From Bacteroidales bacterium (GTDB lineage: Bacteria; Bacteroidota; Bacteroidia; Bacteroidales; UBA932): a stretch of 64,000 bases of DNA. The position numbers and the translations under genes are program-made. Below, in pieces: positions 8,370 through 16,122 of the stretch. Within the stretch, counting starts at the first letter, position 1. Each line of letters opens with the position of its first letter. The notes under the pieces are model-generated. The model was not told the DNA's origin. It made no database searches and worked only from the letters and a program-made list of their open reading frames with translations. The stretch is taken from contig JAFRUH010000015.1 in the NCBI GenBank assembly GCA_017438975.1, positions 1-64,000 of the forward strand, written 5' to 3'.

Positions 8370-9724
8370 TGGAGAAGAACCGGGAGACATTCGGCAGCCG
8401 CTTCGCCGTCATCATGGCCATGGCCGGGTCCGCGATCGGGCTCGGAAACATCTGGCGTTTCCCCTATATGGCCGGCGAGTACGGTGGCGCCGCGTTCATC
8501 ATCGTTTACATCGTCGCCAGCCTGGTGCTGGCCATGCCCATCTTCTTCGCCGAATCGGTCATCGGCCGGCGGAGCGGATCCGGGACTTTCGGAGCCATGG
8601 AAAAGCTGGCTCCCGGAACCCGTTGGAAATGGCTCGGTTTCCTGACGGTCCTCTCCCCCATCATCATCCTGAGCTATTACAGCGTCGTCGGGGGATGGTC
8701 CGTGGAATATCTGTTCAAATCCTTCGATTTCGCGGGGATGACGGAGGGGGATGTCACCGGCTTTTTCGGAAAGTTCATCTCTTCCGTCCAAATGCCCATC
8801 CTCGCCCATACGGCCTTCCTCCTGCTCGTTGCCGGAGTGGTTCTCGGCGGAGTACGGAAAGGAATCGAGCAGTTCACCAAGATCACGATGCCGATCCTCT
8901 TCGTGCTGATTGTCATCATCGCCGTCTACGGCCTTTCCCTGCCCGGTTCCGGGAAGGGGGTCGAATACCTCGTCAGGCCGGACTTCTCGAAACTGACCCC
9001 TTCGACGGTGACGGCCGCGATGGGACAGGCCTTCTTCTCGCTCTCCCTAGGCGTCGGAACGATCCTGACCTATGCCTCATATATGAAAAAGGATGAGAAT
9101 ATCCTCGCCTCAGGCCTCGGAACCGCCTTTTTCGACCTCTTCTTCGCCATCCTGGCCGGCTTTGCGGTGATGCCTGCCGTCTTCGCGGCCGGCATCGCGC
9201 CGGGAGCCGGCCCGGGCATCGTTTTCGAGACCCTGCCCTTCATCTTCAACAAGATGGGCACGGCTTCCCCGCTCCTGAGCACCGGAATCTCCTTCCTCTT
9301 TTTCTTTACCATCCTGGCCGCCGCCCTGACCTCCGCCATCTCCATGATGGAAGTCGGCGTCGCCTACCTGACGGAAGAAAAGGGGATGCGGCGGCGGACC
9401 GCCGTCCTCCTGATCACCCTCTTCGCCTGGGTCGTCGGCATCCTGTGCTCCCTGTCCTTCGGACCCCTCTCCGGAGTCCGGATCCTCGGGAACGGCATCT
9501 TCGACTTCCTGGACAAACTCTGTTCGAACTGGCTCCTCCCGCTCGGCGGACTCCTCTTCACCATCTTCGTGGGATGGAAGATGAAGCCCTCTGACGTTTA
9601 TGACGAATTCACCAACGGCGGCACCCTGAAAGCAAACAGGGCGGTCTTCAAGACCGTCCTGCTGCTCATCCGTTTTGTCGCTCCGGCCGGCATCATCGCC
9701 GTATTTGTCAGTTTATTGGTATAA
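8369..9724 (+). CDS. Sodium-dependent transporter, NSS/SLC6 family (copy 2)
   Basis: This protein is also 451 residues, with the same NSS signature in segment 1 and the same blocks as copy 1 (for example A-V-F-A-A-G-I-A-P-G-A-G-P-G and the C-terminal D-E-F-T-N-G-G-T). The start at 8369 overlaps the copy 1 stop as TGATG and aligns the two N-termini; a longer upstream reading lies inside copy 1 and was not used. NSS proteins work alone, although dimers are known, so the pair more likely reflects two substrates or a gene-dose effect than two subunits. The stop is followed by a 3-base gap to the next gene. Confidence 0.93.
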   Translation: MEKNRETFGSRFAVIMAMAGSAIGLGNIWRFPYMAGEYGGAAFIIVYIVASLVLAMPIFFAESVIGRRSGSGTFGAMEKLAPGTRWKWLGFLTVLSPIIILSYYSVVGGWSVEYLFKSFDFAGMTEGDVTGFFGKFISSVQMPILAHTAFLLLVAGVVLGGVRKGIEQFTKITMPILFVLIVIIAVYGLSLPGSGKGVEYLVRPDFSKLTPSTVTAAMGQAFFSLSLGVGTILTYASYMKKDENILASGLGTAFFDLFFAILAGFAVMPAVFAAGIAPGAGPGIVFETLPFIFNKMGTASPLLSTGISFLFFFTILAAALTSAISMMEVGVAYLTEEKGMRRRTAVLLITLFAWVVGILCSLSFGPLSGVRILGNGIFDFLDKLCSNWLLPLGGLLFTIFVGWKMKPSDVYDEFTNGGTLKANRAVFKTVLLLIRFVAPAGIIAVFVSLLV

Positions 9725-9727
9725 AGT

Positions 9728-10813
9728 ATGAAACACTTCTTCCTCCTTCTGGTTTCCGCTCTCGCTGTTTTTTCCTGCAGACCGGATATGGCGGCCCTGG
9801 ACGAGCCGCTGAAAGACGGAAACATCTATGACATCAACCGGAAAGTTGTCTCCCAACAGTTTGACATTGACCGGAAAGGCAATGCCTACTATGCGGAAAT
9901 CCGGGAGCCCGCCCGGTGGATGGTTACCGTTTTCCGCATCGCAAAAGACTCCCTCAACCGGGAAGGCGAGACAAACGGAAGGGGCGAGGAGATGAACCTT
10001 TGCTATGCCGGACATCCGACCGGGATGGCCGTCGAAAACGCCGAAAACGGCCCCTGCGTCTGGATCAGCAGCTATTCCTCCCGGACTGCCGAAAAATCCT
10101 ACTGGGATACGCAGACGATCTCCCGCGTCCGCTATGCCCCGGGAAAGACCTTCCTGCCGGAAGATCCTCAGCTCGAGCACTTCTGGCTTCCCCACCGCGG
10201 AAGCATCAATGTCGCCCTGGACGAGAAAAACGACCAGGTCGCCTTTTCCTTTTACCGGATTCCGGAAGATTCGGAGGGGATCCCTCCAGGACGGAGCCGG
10301 CGGGTACGGATCTATCGTCTGAGCGAGGTTCTTTCCCTTCCGGAAGAAGATATCACGCTTCCCAATTCCTGGATCAGGGGTGGAGAAGGGGAACCCTATC
10401 CTGCTGATTCCGTATCCGTTACGATCCATGCACGGAATCTGACCCGCCTGACGGCCGTCGCCGAAATCGGGACCCATACGGGCGGGGACAACCTGGAACA
10501 GATCAACTCAACCGCCTGGCAGGGGTTCGATATCGACGGGGGACGTGTCTGGTTCAGCGAAGGCGGCGGACATACCGGAACTTATGTGACCGCATACGAT
10601 TATACCGGAGAAGTCGTCTTCCACCGTACGCTTGCCGCCGTTTCGGTCGAATGTGATGCCTGGGAGCAGTACCGCCTGACAGACTCGGAGAAACGTTGCA
10701 TAGAAAACGAAGGGATCCGTATTTGGAACGGATCCCTCTGTCTGGGTTTCTTCTCGATTCGGGCGGACACCGGATCCCGGTCCGGGATCCTGCGGTACCC
10801 GCTGCCTAATTAG
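9728..10813 (+). CDS. Lipoprotein with a probable beta-propeller fold
   Basis: This is a 361-residue protein with a lipoprotein signal (A-V-F-S-C, Cys about residue 17). The mature part reads as repeated four-strand units with phrases such as W-Q-G-F-D-I-D-G-G-R-V-W-F. This recalls the propeller of TagC/P68 receptor-binding-like proteins that bind or cut polymers at the cell surface, but the match is by eye and no catalytic residue can be named. It is the last gene of the galM-to-transporter run, 3 bases after the second NSS gene. Its stop overlaps the stop of the convergent gene at 10810. Confidence 0.6.
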   Translation: MKHFFLLLVSALAVFSCRPDMAALDEPLKDGNIYDINRKVVSQQFDIDRKGNAYYAEIREPARWMVTVFRIAKDSLNREGETNGRGEEMNLCYAGHPTGMAVENAENGPCVWISSYSSRTAEKSYWDTQTISRVRYAPGKTFLPEDPQLEHFWLPHRGSINVALDEKNDQVAFSFYRIPEDSEGIPPGRSRRVRIYRLSEVLSLPEEDITLPNSWIRGGEGEPYPADSVSVTIHARNLTRLTAVAEIGTHTGGDNLEQINSTAWQGFDIDGGRVWFSEGGGHTGTYVTAYDYTGEVVFHRTLAAVSVECDAWEQYRLTDSEKRCIENEGIRIWNGSLCLGFFSIRADTGSRSGILRYPLPN

Positions 10814-11715
10814 TATTTCATCAGGAAGAGGCCGTCCTGGCCCTGGATGAAATAGAGGTTTTTCTTGTACCAGGCGAGGTCTTCAAGTTCGCCGGAGGTC
10901 GCCTTGCTCATATCAAGGACGGCGACAGGGCTCTTTTTCCTGAGGTCCCAGACGAAAAGGTAGCTGGGATACTGCTCCGTGCCGAGGCCGGTTGGCATCA
11001 TCAGGCGGTTCTTCGAGATGCAGAGGCCCTGGCCGATTGTCGCATACTTGAGGCCGTGGTCCTCGACGACATAGTTCTCGAGAGCGTCCTGGGGACGAAG
11101 GACGACTTCCTTTCCGGCCGAAAGTTTCGGGAGACGGAACTTGATGATCCTGTGGCGGTTGCCTTCGAGATCCTTGTCCTTGGTCGTATTGCCGAAGCCG
11201 TAGAGCATCTTGTGCTTGCGGTCGACGACCCACTGGAGAGCGTAGCCGAAATCGTTGTTGACATCATCGTAGAAGATCGTCTGGACCAGTTCGGAAGACT
11301 GGAGATCCGGTGCGACACGTTCTACGAAAAGGACGTCCTTGCGTCCCTTGTAGGGCTTTTTGTGGCACTGGCTGATGTAGACCAGCGGGAGGGGGTCCTT
11401 CTTGTCGTAGAACTCGCAGCCGAAGGAGGCCACATTCGAGTGGTTGACCTCGTCATGGGTGGCAAGATCGAAGCTCCCGAGCTTCTCGATGCCCTCTCCG
11501 TTGTATTTCCAGACCGTGGCGATACCGGTATGCTTGCAACTTAAAATATAGTCCTTATAGCAGTCCATCCCCTGATAGTTGCCTTTTTCGTACTTGGAAA
11601 CATGGATGGTGCTGAATCCGTCCTTGGTCAGGGGAACGGAGACGAAGCTCTGGGCGGAGGCGAGGGCCGCCAGTGAAAGCGCGGCGAGAGTCGCAAGGAT
11701 TTTGGAAAGTTTCAT
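10810..11715 (-). CDS. Secreted protein of unknown function, probable beta-propeller
   Basis: This 301-residue protein has a clear signal peptide (about 22 residues ending A-S-A-Q). The mature part has strand-rich repeats with W-V-V-D-R-K-H-K-M-L-Y and L-F-V-W-D-L-R-K-K-S, which suggests a six- or seven-bladed propeller; no enzyme family is recognised. The ATG at 11715 was chosen because the signal peptide begins there; an extended reading frame runs back into the sulfatase gene. A -7 element (TATCTTTG) lies in the 37-base gap to the sulfatase, so it can be transcribed on its own as well as with the glycan genes upstream. Confidence 0.7.
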   Translation of the reverse strand: MKLSKILATLAALSLAALASAQSFVSVPLTKDGFSTIHVSKYEKGNYQGMDCYKDYILSCKHTGIATVWKYNGEGIEKLGSFDLATHDEVNHSNVASFGCEFYDKKDPLPLVYISQCHKKPYKGRKDVLFVERVAPDLQSSELVQTIFYDDVNNDFGYALQWVVDRKHKMLYGFGNTTKDKDLEGNRHRIIKFRLPKLSAGKEVVLRPQDALENYVVEDHGLKYATIGQGLCISKNRLMMPTGLGTEQYPSYLFVWDLRKKSPVAVLDMSKATSGELEDLAWYKKNLYFIQGQDGLFLMKY

Positions 11716-11740
11716 ATCAGTTTCGTTTTTGATTCCATTA

Positions 11741-11748
11741 CAAAGATA
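11741..11748 (-). promoter_or_regulatory. -7 element (TATCTTTG, minus strand) before the 11715 start
   Basis: Exact TAnnTTTG on the minus strand, 25 bases before the ATG of the secreted protein, overlapping the end of the region between it and the sulfatase. Confidence 0.6.
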
Positions 11749-11752
11749 GGGA

Positions 11753-13438
11753 TTATTTCGTTCCGTTGAGTACCTCGTCGGGCATCGGAACCGTTTCTCC
11801 CGTTCCGCGGACGGTCGGCATGGGCGCTTCGAAACGGCGCAGGCGGTCGGACAGGGCCCCGGCGAGCCGGCTGACGATATCGGGATGGTCCCCCGCCACG
11901 TTCCGCTCCTCGCCGATATCCTCCGAGAGGTCGTACAGTTCCAGGTCCCGGGTCCGCATCCGGTAGACCAGTTTCCACCTTCCGGAGCGGATGCTCGAGA
12001 GAAAGTCGATGTCGTCCAGGACATAAGGTTTCCAGGCGTGAGGGTAATGGGAAACGATATACCGGTCGGGATCTATGCCGGACACGCTTTCGGGGATGAC
12101 AAACCCATAAGCCTCCCGCCGGTCTCCAAACGACTGGCGGGAGGCGAGACGGGATCCATCCGTCAGGAGGGCGTAGAGGTCCTGTCCTTCGACCTCCTGG
12201 ACGGTCTCCGGGTTCCGGACGCCCCCGAGATGGAGCAGGGTCGGAAAGAGGTCCTCGCAGATGACCGGCGTATTAATCAGGGTTCCCGGGGCGACTTTCC
12301 CCGGCCATTCCACGAGCATCGGCACCCGCGTGCCGCCCTCATAGCAGGAACCTTTCCCTTCCCGGAGCGGCTTGTTCTGGGTATGCAGGATTCCGCCCTT
12401 GTTCTTATTCTCGGAATTCCCGCCGTTGTCTCCCATCACGATGAGGACCGTGTTCCTGTCAATCCCCTTCTCCCTGAGGAAGGCCCGGATTTCTCCGAGG
12501 CTGACGTCGACCCCTTCGACCATGGACGCGAAGCGTGCCTGTCCCTCGTCCATCCCCCGGTCCAGATATTTCTGATAGAAGCGCGGATCGTCCTGGATCG
12601 GCGTATGGACTGCATACTGGGAGAGGAAGAGATAGAAAGGTATTTTCTCCCGGATCGGGTAATCAAGGGCCTTGAGGGCCTCCCGGGTCAGGGCCTCGGT
12701 CATATGGGTCCCGGTCCCGTAGTATTCCGTCAGGTTATGGGGCGTAAAGGGAACTGCGCGGCCGTCCTTGACGTTGCCGTAGTTGTTCTCGGACCTGTAC
12801 CCGCACTTGGAGAACTCCACGACTCCGCCCGCGACATTGACGACGAAGCCCATGTTGTACGGCGAACTGCCGGGCGTTCCGGCCGTCGCCCAATGGGCCT
12901 TCCCGATATGGACGGTGAAATAGCCGGCATCCCTGAGGAGGCGGGCGTAAGGGGTCCCGTAGAAAGCGTCCTCCACTTCGTCCGGGTTGCCCGGAACCGC
13001 CGGGTTCACGCCGTTGACGGCCCACCGGGGCGAATCGAGGCAGCCCCCGGCCAGGGAATCGACCGTCGCCCACGGGCTGTCGTCAGGGGTGTCATAGGCC
13101 GTATCTGCCCCCCGGAGGCTCGCCAGGGGATTGGTGACATGGGTATGGGCAGAATTGACCCCGGTCAGGATACTCGTCCGGGTCGGAGAGGAGAGCGGAC
13201 AGGCGTAGGCATTCGTCAGGATGGCCCCCGAGGAGGCCATCTCGACGAAATTCGGAGTGTCGTGCCGGGCGTTGGTCGGATAGACTTCCGGTCCGAAGGG
13301 GACCTGCGTGTCGGCCCACCCGAAATCATCCACCAGGAAAAAGATGATATTCGGACGGTCATCGGCCTTCCCGCACCCTGAAAGGGCAAGGAAGGGAAGG
13401 CCGAACGACAGACCGGCCAGGGAAAAGGTCTTTCTCAT
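11753..13438 (-). CDS. Sulfatase, S1 family, serine-type
   Basis: This 561-residue secreted enzyme (hydrophobic N-terminus ending L-S-G-C, likely a lipoprotein with Cys22) removes sulfate esters from glycans. The metal site D-D-F-G is at residues 37-40. The formylglycine motif reads S-S-P-T-R at residues 83-87, so Ser83 takes the place of the usual Cys and would need an anaerobic radical-SAM maturase (anSME). The downstream V-M-G-D-N-G-G and L-R-E-G-K-G blocks complete the site. The gene starts 5 bases after the GH20 gene, which suggests joint attack on sulfated GlcNAc/GalNAc glycans such as mucin or glycosaminoglycan. The exact sulfatase subfamily cannot be given. Confidence 0.93.
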   Translation of the reverse strand: MRKTFSLAGLSFGLPFLALSGCGKADDRPNIIFFLVDDFGWADTQVPFGPEVYPTNARHDTPNFVEMASSGAILTNAYACPLSSPTRTSILTGVNSAHTHVTNPLASLRGADTAYDTPDDSPWATVDSLAGGCLDSPRWAVNGVNPAVPGNPDEVEDAFYGTPYARLLRDAGYFTVHIGKAHWATAGTPGSSPYNMGFVVNVAGGVVEFSKCGYRSENNYGNVKDGRAVPFTPHNLTEYYGTGTHMTEALTREALKALDYPIREKIPFYLFLSQYAVHTPIQDDPRFYQKYLDRGMDEGQARFASMVEGVDVSLGEIRAFLREKGIDRNTVLIVMGDNGGNSENKNKGGILHTQNKPLREGKGSCYEGGTRVPMLVEWPGKVAPGTLINTPVICEDLFPTLLHLGGVRNPETVQEVEGQDLYALLTDGSRLASRQSFGDRREAYGFVIPESVSGIDPDRYIVSHYPHAWKPYVLDDIDFLSSIRSGRWKLVYRMRTRDLELYDLSEDIGEERNVAGDHPDIVSRLAGALSDRLRRFEAPMPTVRGTGETVPMPDEVLNGTK

Positions 13439-13443
13439 CGGGC

Positions 13444-15165
13444 CTATTCGTAGGTGGCTTTCTCGATCGTCCTGAGGTTGATCGTATCAAGGGCTTCCTT
13501 GGGACGGGCCGGCTGTTCGTGGCCGGGCAGGCCGACGGTTCCCCACATGTACTTGCAGTAGGTCAGGCCGAGCTGGTCATAGATCCGGCGCATGTGCTCC
13601 ATCGAAGCCCTGAACCGGTCGAAGTCCTTGTTTCCGGCGTTGCACCACTGGATTTCACTGGCGGCGCTCATACGCGGAAGGAGGTTGTACTCAAGGTGTT
13701 CCGGAGTGGAGATGAACTCCGTCCAGAGGTTCGCCTGCACGCCGATCAGGTGCGCGTCGCTTCCTTCGGGCATCCCGTCCATCGGCTCATAGGCGTAGAC
13801 ATCCTCGATCGGGAGGGCGCGGCGGCCGATGCCGAGAGGTTCGCGGTCGAACTCCTTGGAATTGTAGTAGTCGAGATAGAGGTAGATGTTCGGGCTCATG
13901 ATGACGTCGAAGCCCTTCCCGGCGGCCGTGATTCCGCCCTTGGTGCCTCTCCAGGACATGACCGTCGCACCGGGGGCGAGCTCCCCTTCGAGGATCTCAT
14001 CCCAACCGATGATCTTCCGGCCCTTGGAGGCGAGGTAATCCTGCATCCGCTTGGTGACATAGTTCTGGAGGAACTGCTCCTTGGTATGGCCGTCGCGGTC
14101 TTTCAGGCCCAGCTGGCGGATCTTCTTCTGGCAGAGGGGGCATTCTTTCCAGCGGTCCTTCGGAGCCTCGTCGCCGCCGATGTTGATGTACTCGGACGGG
14201 AAGATGTCGAGGAGCTCGTCCATGATGTCCTCCAGGAACTTGAAGGTGCTTTCCTTGCCGGCGCAGAGGATATCCTTGCTGATGCCCCAGCTCTTGCGGA
14301 CCTCATAGGGACCGCCGGTGCAGCCGAGTTCGGGATAGGACGATACCGCCGCGACCATATGGCCGGGAAGGTCGACCTCGGGGATGACCGTAATGCCTTT
14401 CTTTGCGGCATAGGCGACTACCTCGCGGAGCTGGTCCTGGGTGTAGTACCCGCCGTACCGGACGCCGTCGAAGGCGTTGTGGTCATAGCCGACCTGGGTC
14501 GCTTCGCGCCAGGAGCCGATCTCGTTGAGCTTGGGATATTTCTTGCTCTCGATCCTCCAGCCCTGGTCCTCGGTCAGGTGCCAGTGCAGGCGGTTGAGCT
14601 TGTTGATGGACATGATGTCGATGACCCGCTTGGTCTCTTCGACGGTCCAGAAATGGCGGCAGCAGTCCAGGAGGATTCCGCGGTAGCCGAAGCGGGGCTT
14701 GTCGAGGATCTCCGCGCACTGGAGCACCCAGGGGCCGGAGGCCTTCTTGTCCCCGTAGACGGCGGAAGGAAGCATCTGCATCAGGGTCTGGACCGCATAG
14801 AGGAAGCCGTTGTAGTCCGCGGCTTCGACCTTCACGCCCTCCGGCGTGACCTTCAGGGCGTATTCCTCCGCGCCTAGGTCCTTGTTCAGGATAAAGCTGA
14901 ATCCCTTTTCGGCGGTTCCGGCGACGGCGGGGGATTCCTTGCCGGTCACGGTTCCGATCCGGACGCGGAATTCGTCGATCATGGCGGCGGCATCCTGCGG
15001 GATGGCCTCATCGGTTCCGAATGCTGCTCCGGGAACTTTGAATACGCCTTCTCCGAGGGTTACCTGGTTCGGCTGCGGGATGACGGAAAAAGGAACGGGT
15101 TCCGTCTTGGCGCAAGACAACGCGACGGAGACGGCGAGCAATGCTACTGCTGGAAAACGTTTCAT
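13444..15165 (-). CDS. Beta-N-acetylhexosaminidase, GH20
   Basis: This 573-residue protein has an N-terminal lipoprotein-like signal (S-C at about residue 18). It cuts terminal beta-linked GlcNAc or GalNAc by substrate-assisted catalysis. An N-terminal GH20b domain (residues about 25-155) is followed by the catalytic barrel. The catalytic pair is D332-E333 in I-G-G-D-E-A. The substrate-binding H-L-T-E-D-Q-G-W and G-H-M blocks and the late W-T-E-F motif are present. The gene heads the minus-strand hexosaminidase-sulfatase pair and has its own element at 15213-15220, facing the divergent VanX-like gene. Confidence 0.95.
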   Translation of the reverse strand: MKRFPAVALLAVSVALSCAKTEPVPFSVIPQPNQVTLGEGVFKVPGAAFGTDEAIPQDAAAMIDEFRVRIGTVTGKESPAVAGTAEKGFSFILNKDLGAEEYALKVTPEGVKVEAADYNGFLYAVQTLMQMLPSAVYGDKKASGPWVLQCAEILDKPRFGYRGILLDCCRHFWTVEETKRVIDIMSINKLNRLHWHLTEDQGWRIESKKYPKLNEIGSWREATQVGYDHNAFDGVRYGGYYTQDQLREVVAYAAKKGITVIPEVDLPGHMVAAVSSYPELGCTGGPYEVRKSWGISKDILCAGKESTFKFLEDIMDELLDIFPSEYINIGGDEAPKDRWKECPLCQKKIRQLGLKDRDGHTKEQFLQNYVTKRMQDYLASKGRKIIGWDEILEGELAPGATVMSWRGTKGGITAAGKGFDVIMSPNIYLYLDYYNSKEFDREPLGIGRRALPIEDVYAYEPMDGMPEGSDAHLIGVQANLWTEFISTPEHLEYNLLPRMSAASEIQWCNAGNKDFDRFRASMEHMRRIYDQLGLTYCKYMWGTVGLPGHEQPARPKEALDTINLRTIEKATYE

Positions 15166-15212
15166 TATGGAATGGTTTTAATTAATGTGCGGTTCATGGT
15201 CAGGGGTTCTTA

Positions 15213-15220
15213 CAAATATA
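15213..15220 (-). promoter_or_regulatory. -7 element (TATATTTG, minus strand) of the GH20-sulfatase operon
   Basis: Exact TAnnTTTG, 47 bases before the GH20 start. It faces the promoter of the dipeptidase gene, with 33 bases between the two elements. Confidence 0.65.
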
Positions 15221-15253
15221 CGCAAAAACGGGATTAGATATTCTGAAAAAGTG

Positions 15254-15261
15254 TATTTTTG
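15254..15261 (+). promoter_or_regulatory. -7 element (TATTTTTG) of the dipeptidase gene
   Basis: Exact TAnnTTTG, 21 bases before the ATG at 15283. It makes a TTG at 15259 impossible as the start, since that TTG is part of the promoter. Confidence 0.65.
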
Positions 15262-15282
15262 CAGAACAAAGACCGAAGAATC

Positions 15283-16026
15283 ATGCGTAAACAACTCCTT
15301 GTCCTTCTTTCCGTTTCCCTCCTTTTCGCCGCCTGTCAGGGGAAAAGGAATGCTCTCGTCGCACCCGAAGCGGACTCCAGCGGATTCGTCACCCTCACCG
15401 ACGTCGTGCCCGATGCAATCCTCGAGATCCGCTATTTCAGCACCTATAATTTCGTCGGGGACCGGATCGACGGTTATCTGGAACCGACCGCCCTCCTGAC
15501 CCGGGAGGCCGCGGACAGTCTGAAAGCGGTCAGCGACGATGTCATCGGTCTCGGATACCGGCTCAAGATTTTCGACGCCTACCGTCCCCAGTGCGCCGTC
15601 GACCATTTCATGCGCTGGGCGAAAGATCCCGACGACGCCCGGATGAAACAGTATTTCTATCCCGACCTCGAGAAGACGGTCCTCTTTCCGCGGGGCTACA
15701 TCGCGGAAAAGTCCGGCCATACGCGGGGCTCGACCCTGGACCTGACCCTCTTCGACATGGCCCTGGAGAAAGAGGTCGACATGGGCGGAACCTTCGATTG
15801 GTTCGGCGTCGAGAGCCACCCGGATTTCGGCGGGAATCCCGAAACGATGGAATATGCTGCCAATGAAAGGATTACCGAGGAACAGTTCCGGAACCGGATG
15901 ATCCTCCGCGCTGCGATGATGCGCCACGGATTCATCCCCCTCGACAATGAATGGTGGCACTTCCGGCTCGACAACGAGCCTTACCCGGACACCTATTTCA
16001 CCTTCCCCGTCCGCCAACTGGAATAA
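15283..16026 (+). CDS. D-alanyl-D-alanine dipeptidase, VanX family
   Basis: VanX-type zinc peptidases (M15D) split D-Ala-D-Ala and, in organisms without vancomycin resistance, probably recycle wall peptides. The 247-residue protein has a lipoprotein signal (A-A-C near residue 17) and so acts in the periplasm. Zinc ligands fit the family: H146 and D153 in S-G-H-T-R-G-S-T-L-D, and E223/H226 in E-W-W-H. There are no van regulatory or ligase genes nearby, so a resistance role is not supported. The ATG at 15283 suits the promoter at 15254 and gives a good signal peptide. Confidence 0.92.
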   Translation: MRKQLLVLLSVSLLFAACQGKRNALVAPEADSSGFVTLTDVVPDAILEIRYFSTYNFVGDRIDGYLEPTALLTREAADSLKAVSDDVIGLGYRLKIFDAYRPQCAVDHFMRWAKDPDDARMKQYFYPDLEKTVLFPRGYIAEKSGHTRGSTLDLTLFDMALEKEVDMGGTFDWFGVESHPDFGGNPETMEYAANERITEEQFRNRMILRAAMMRHGFIPLDNEWWHFRLDNEPYPDTYFTFPVRQLE

Positions 16027-16122
16027 CCCGCCTTGGCCGTAATGTGCCCTCCGGTTCCGGCCTAAACTTTTGGCGTTTGCAGGTGTCATATTCATGTAAT
16101 CGCAACCGAAAATCACGATAAC

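Noticed and set aside
15283..16026. Vancomycin resistance role for the VanX-like gene
   Set aside because: No vanH, vanA-type ligase or vanRS genes are nearby; cell-wall peptide recycling is more likely.
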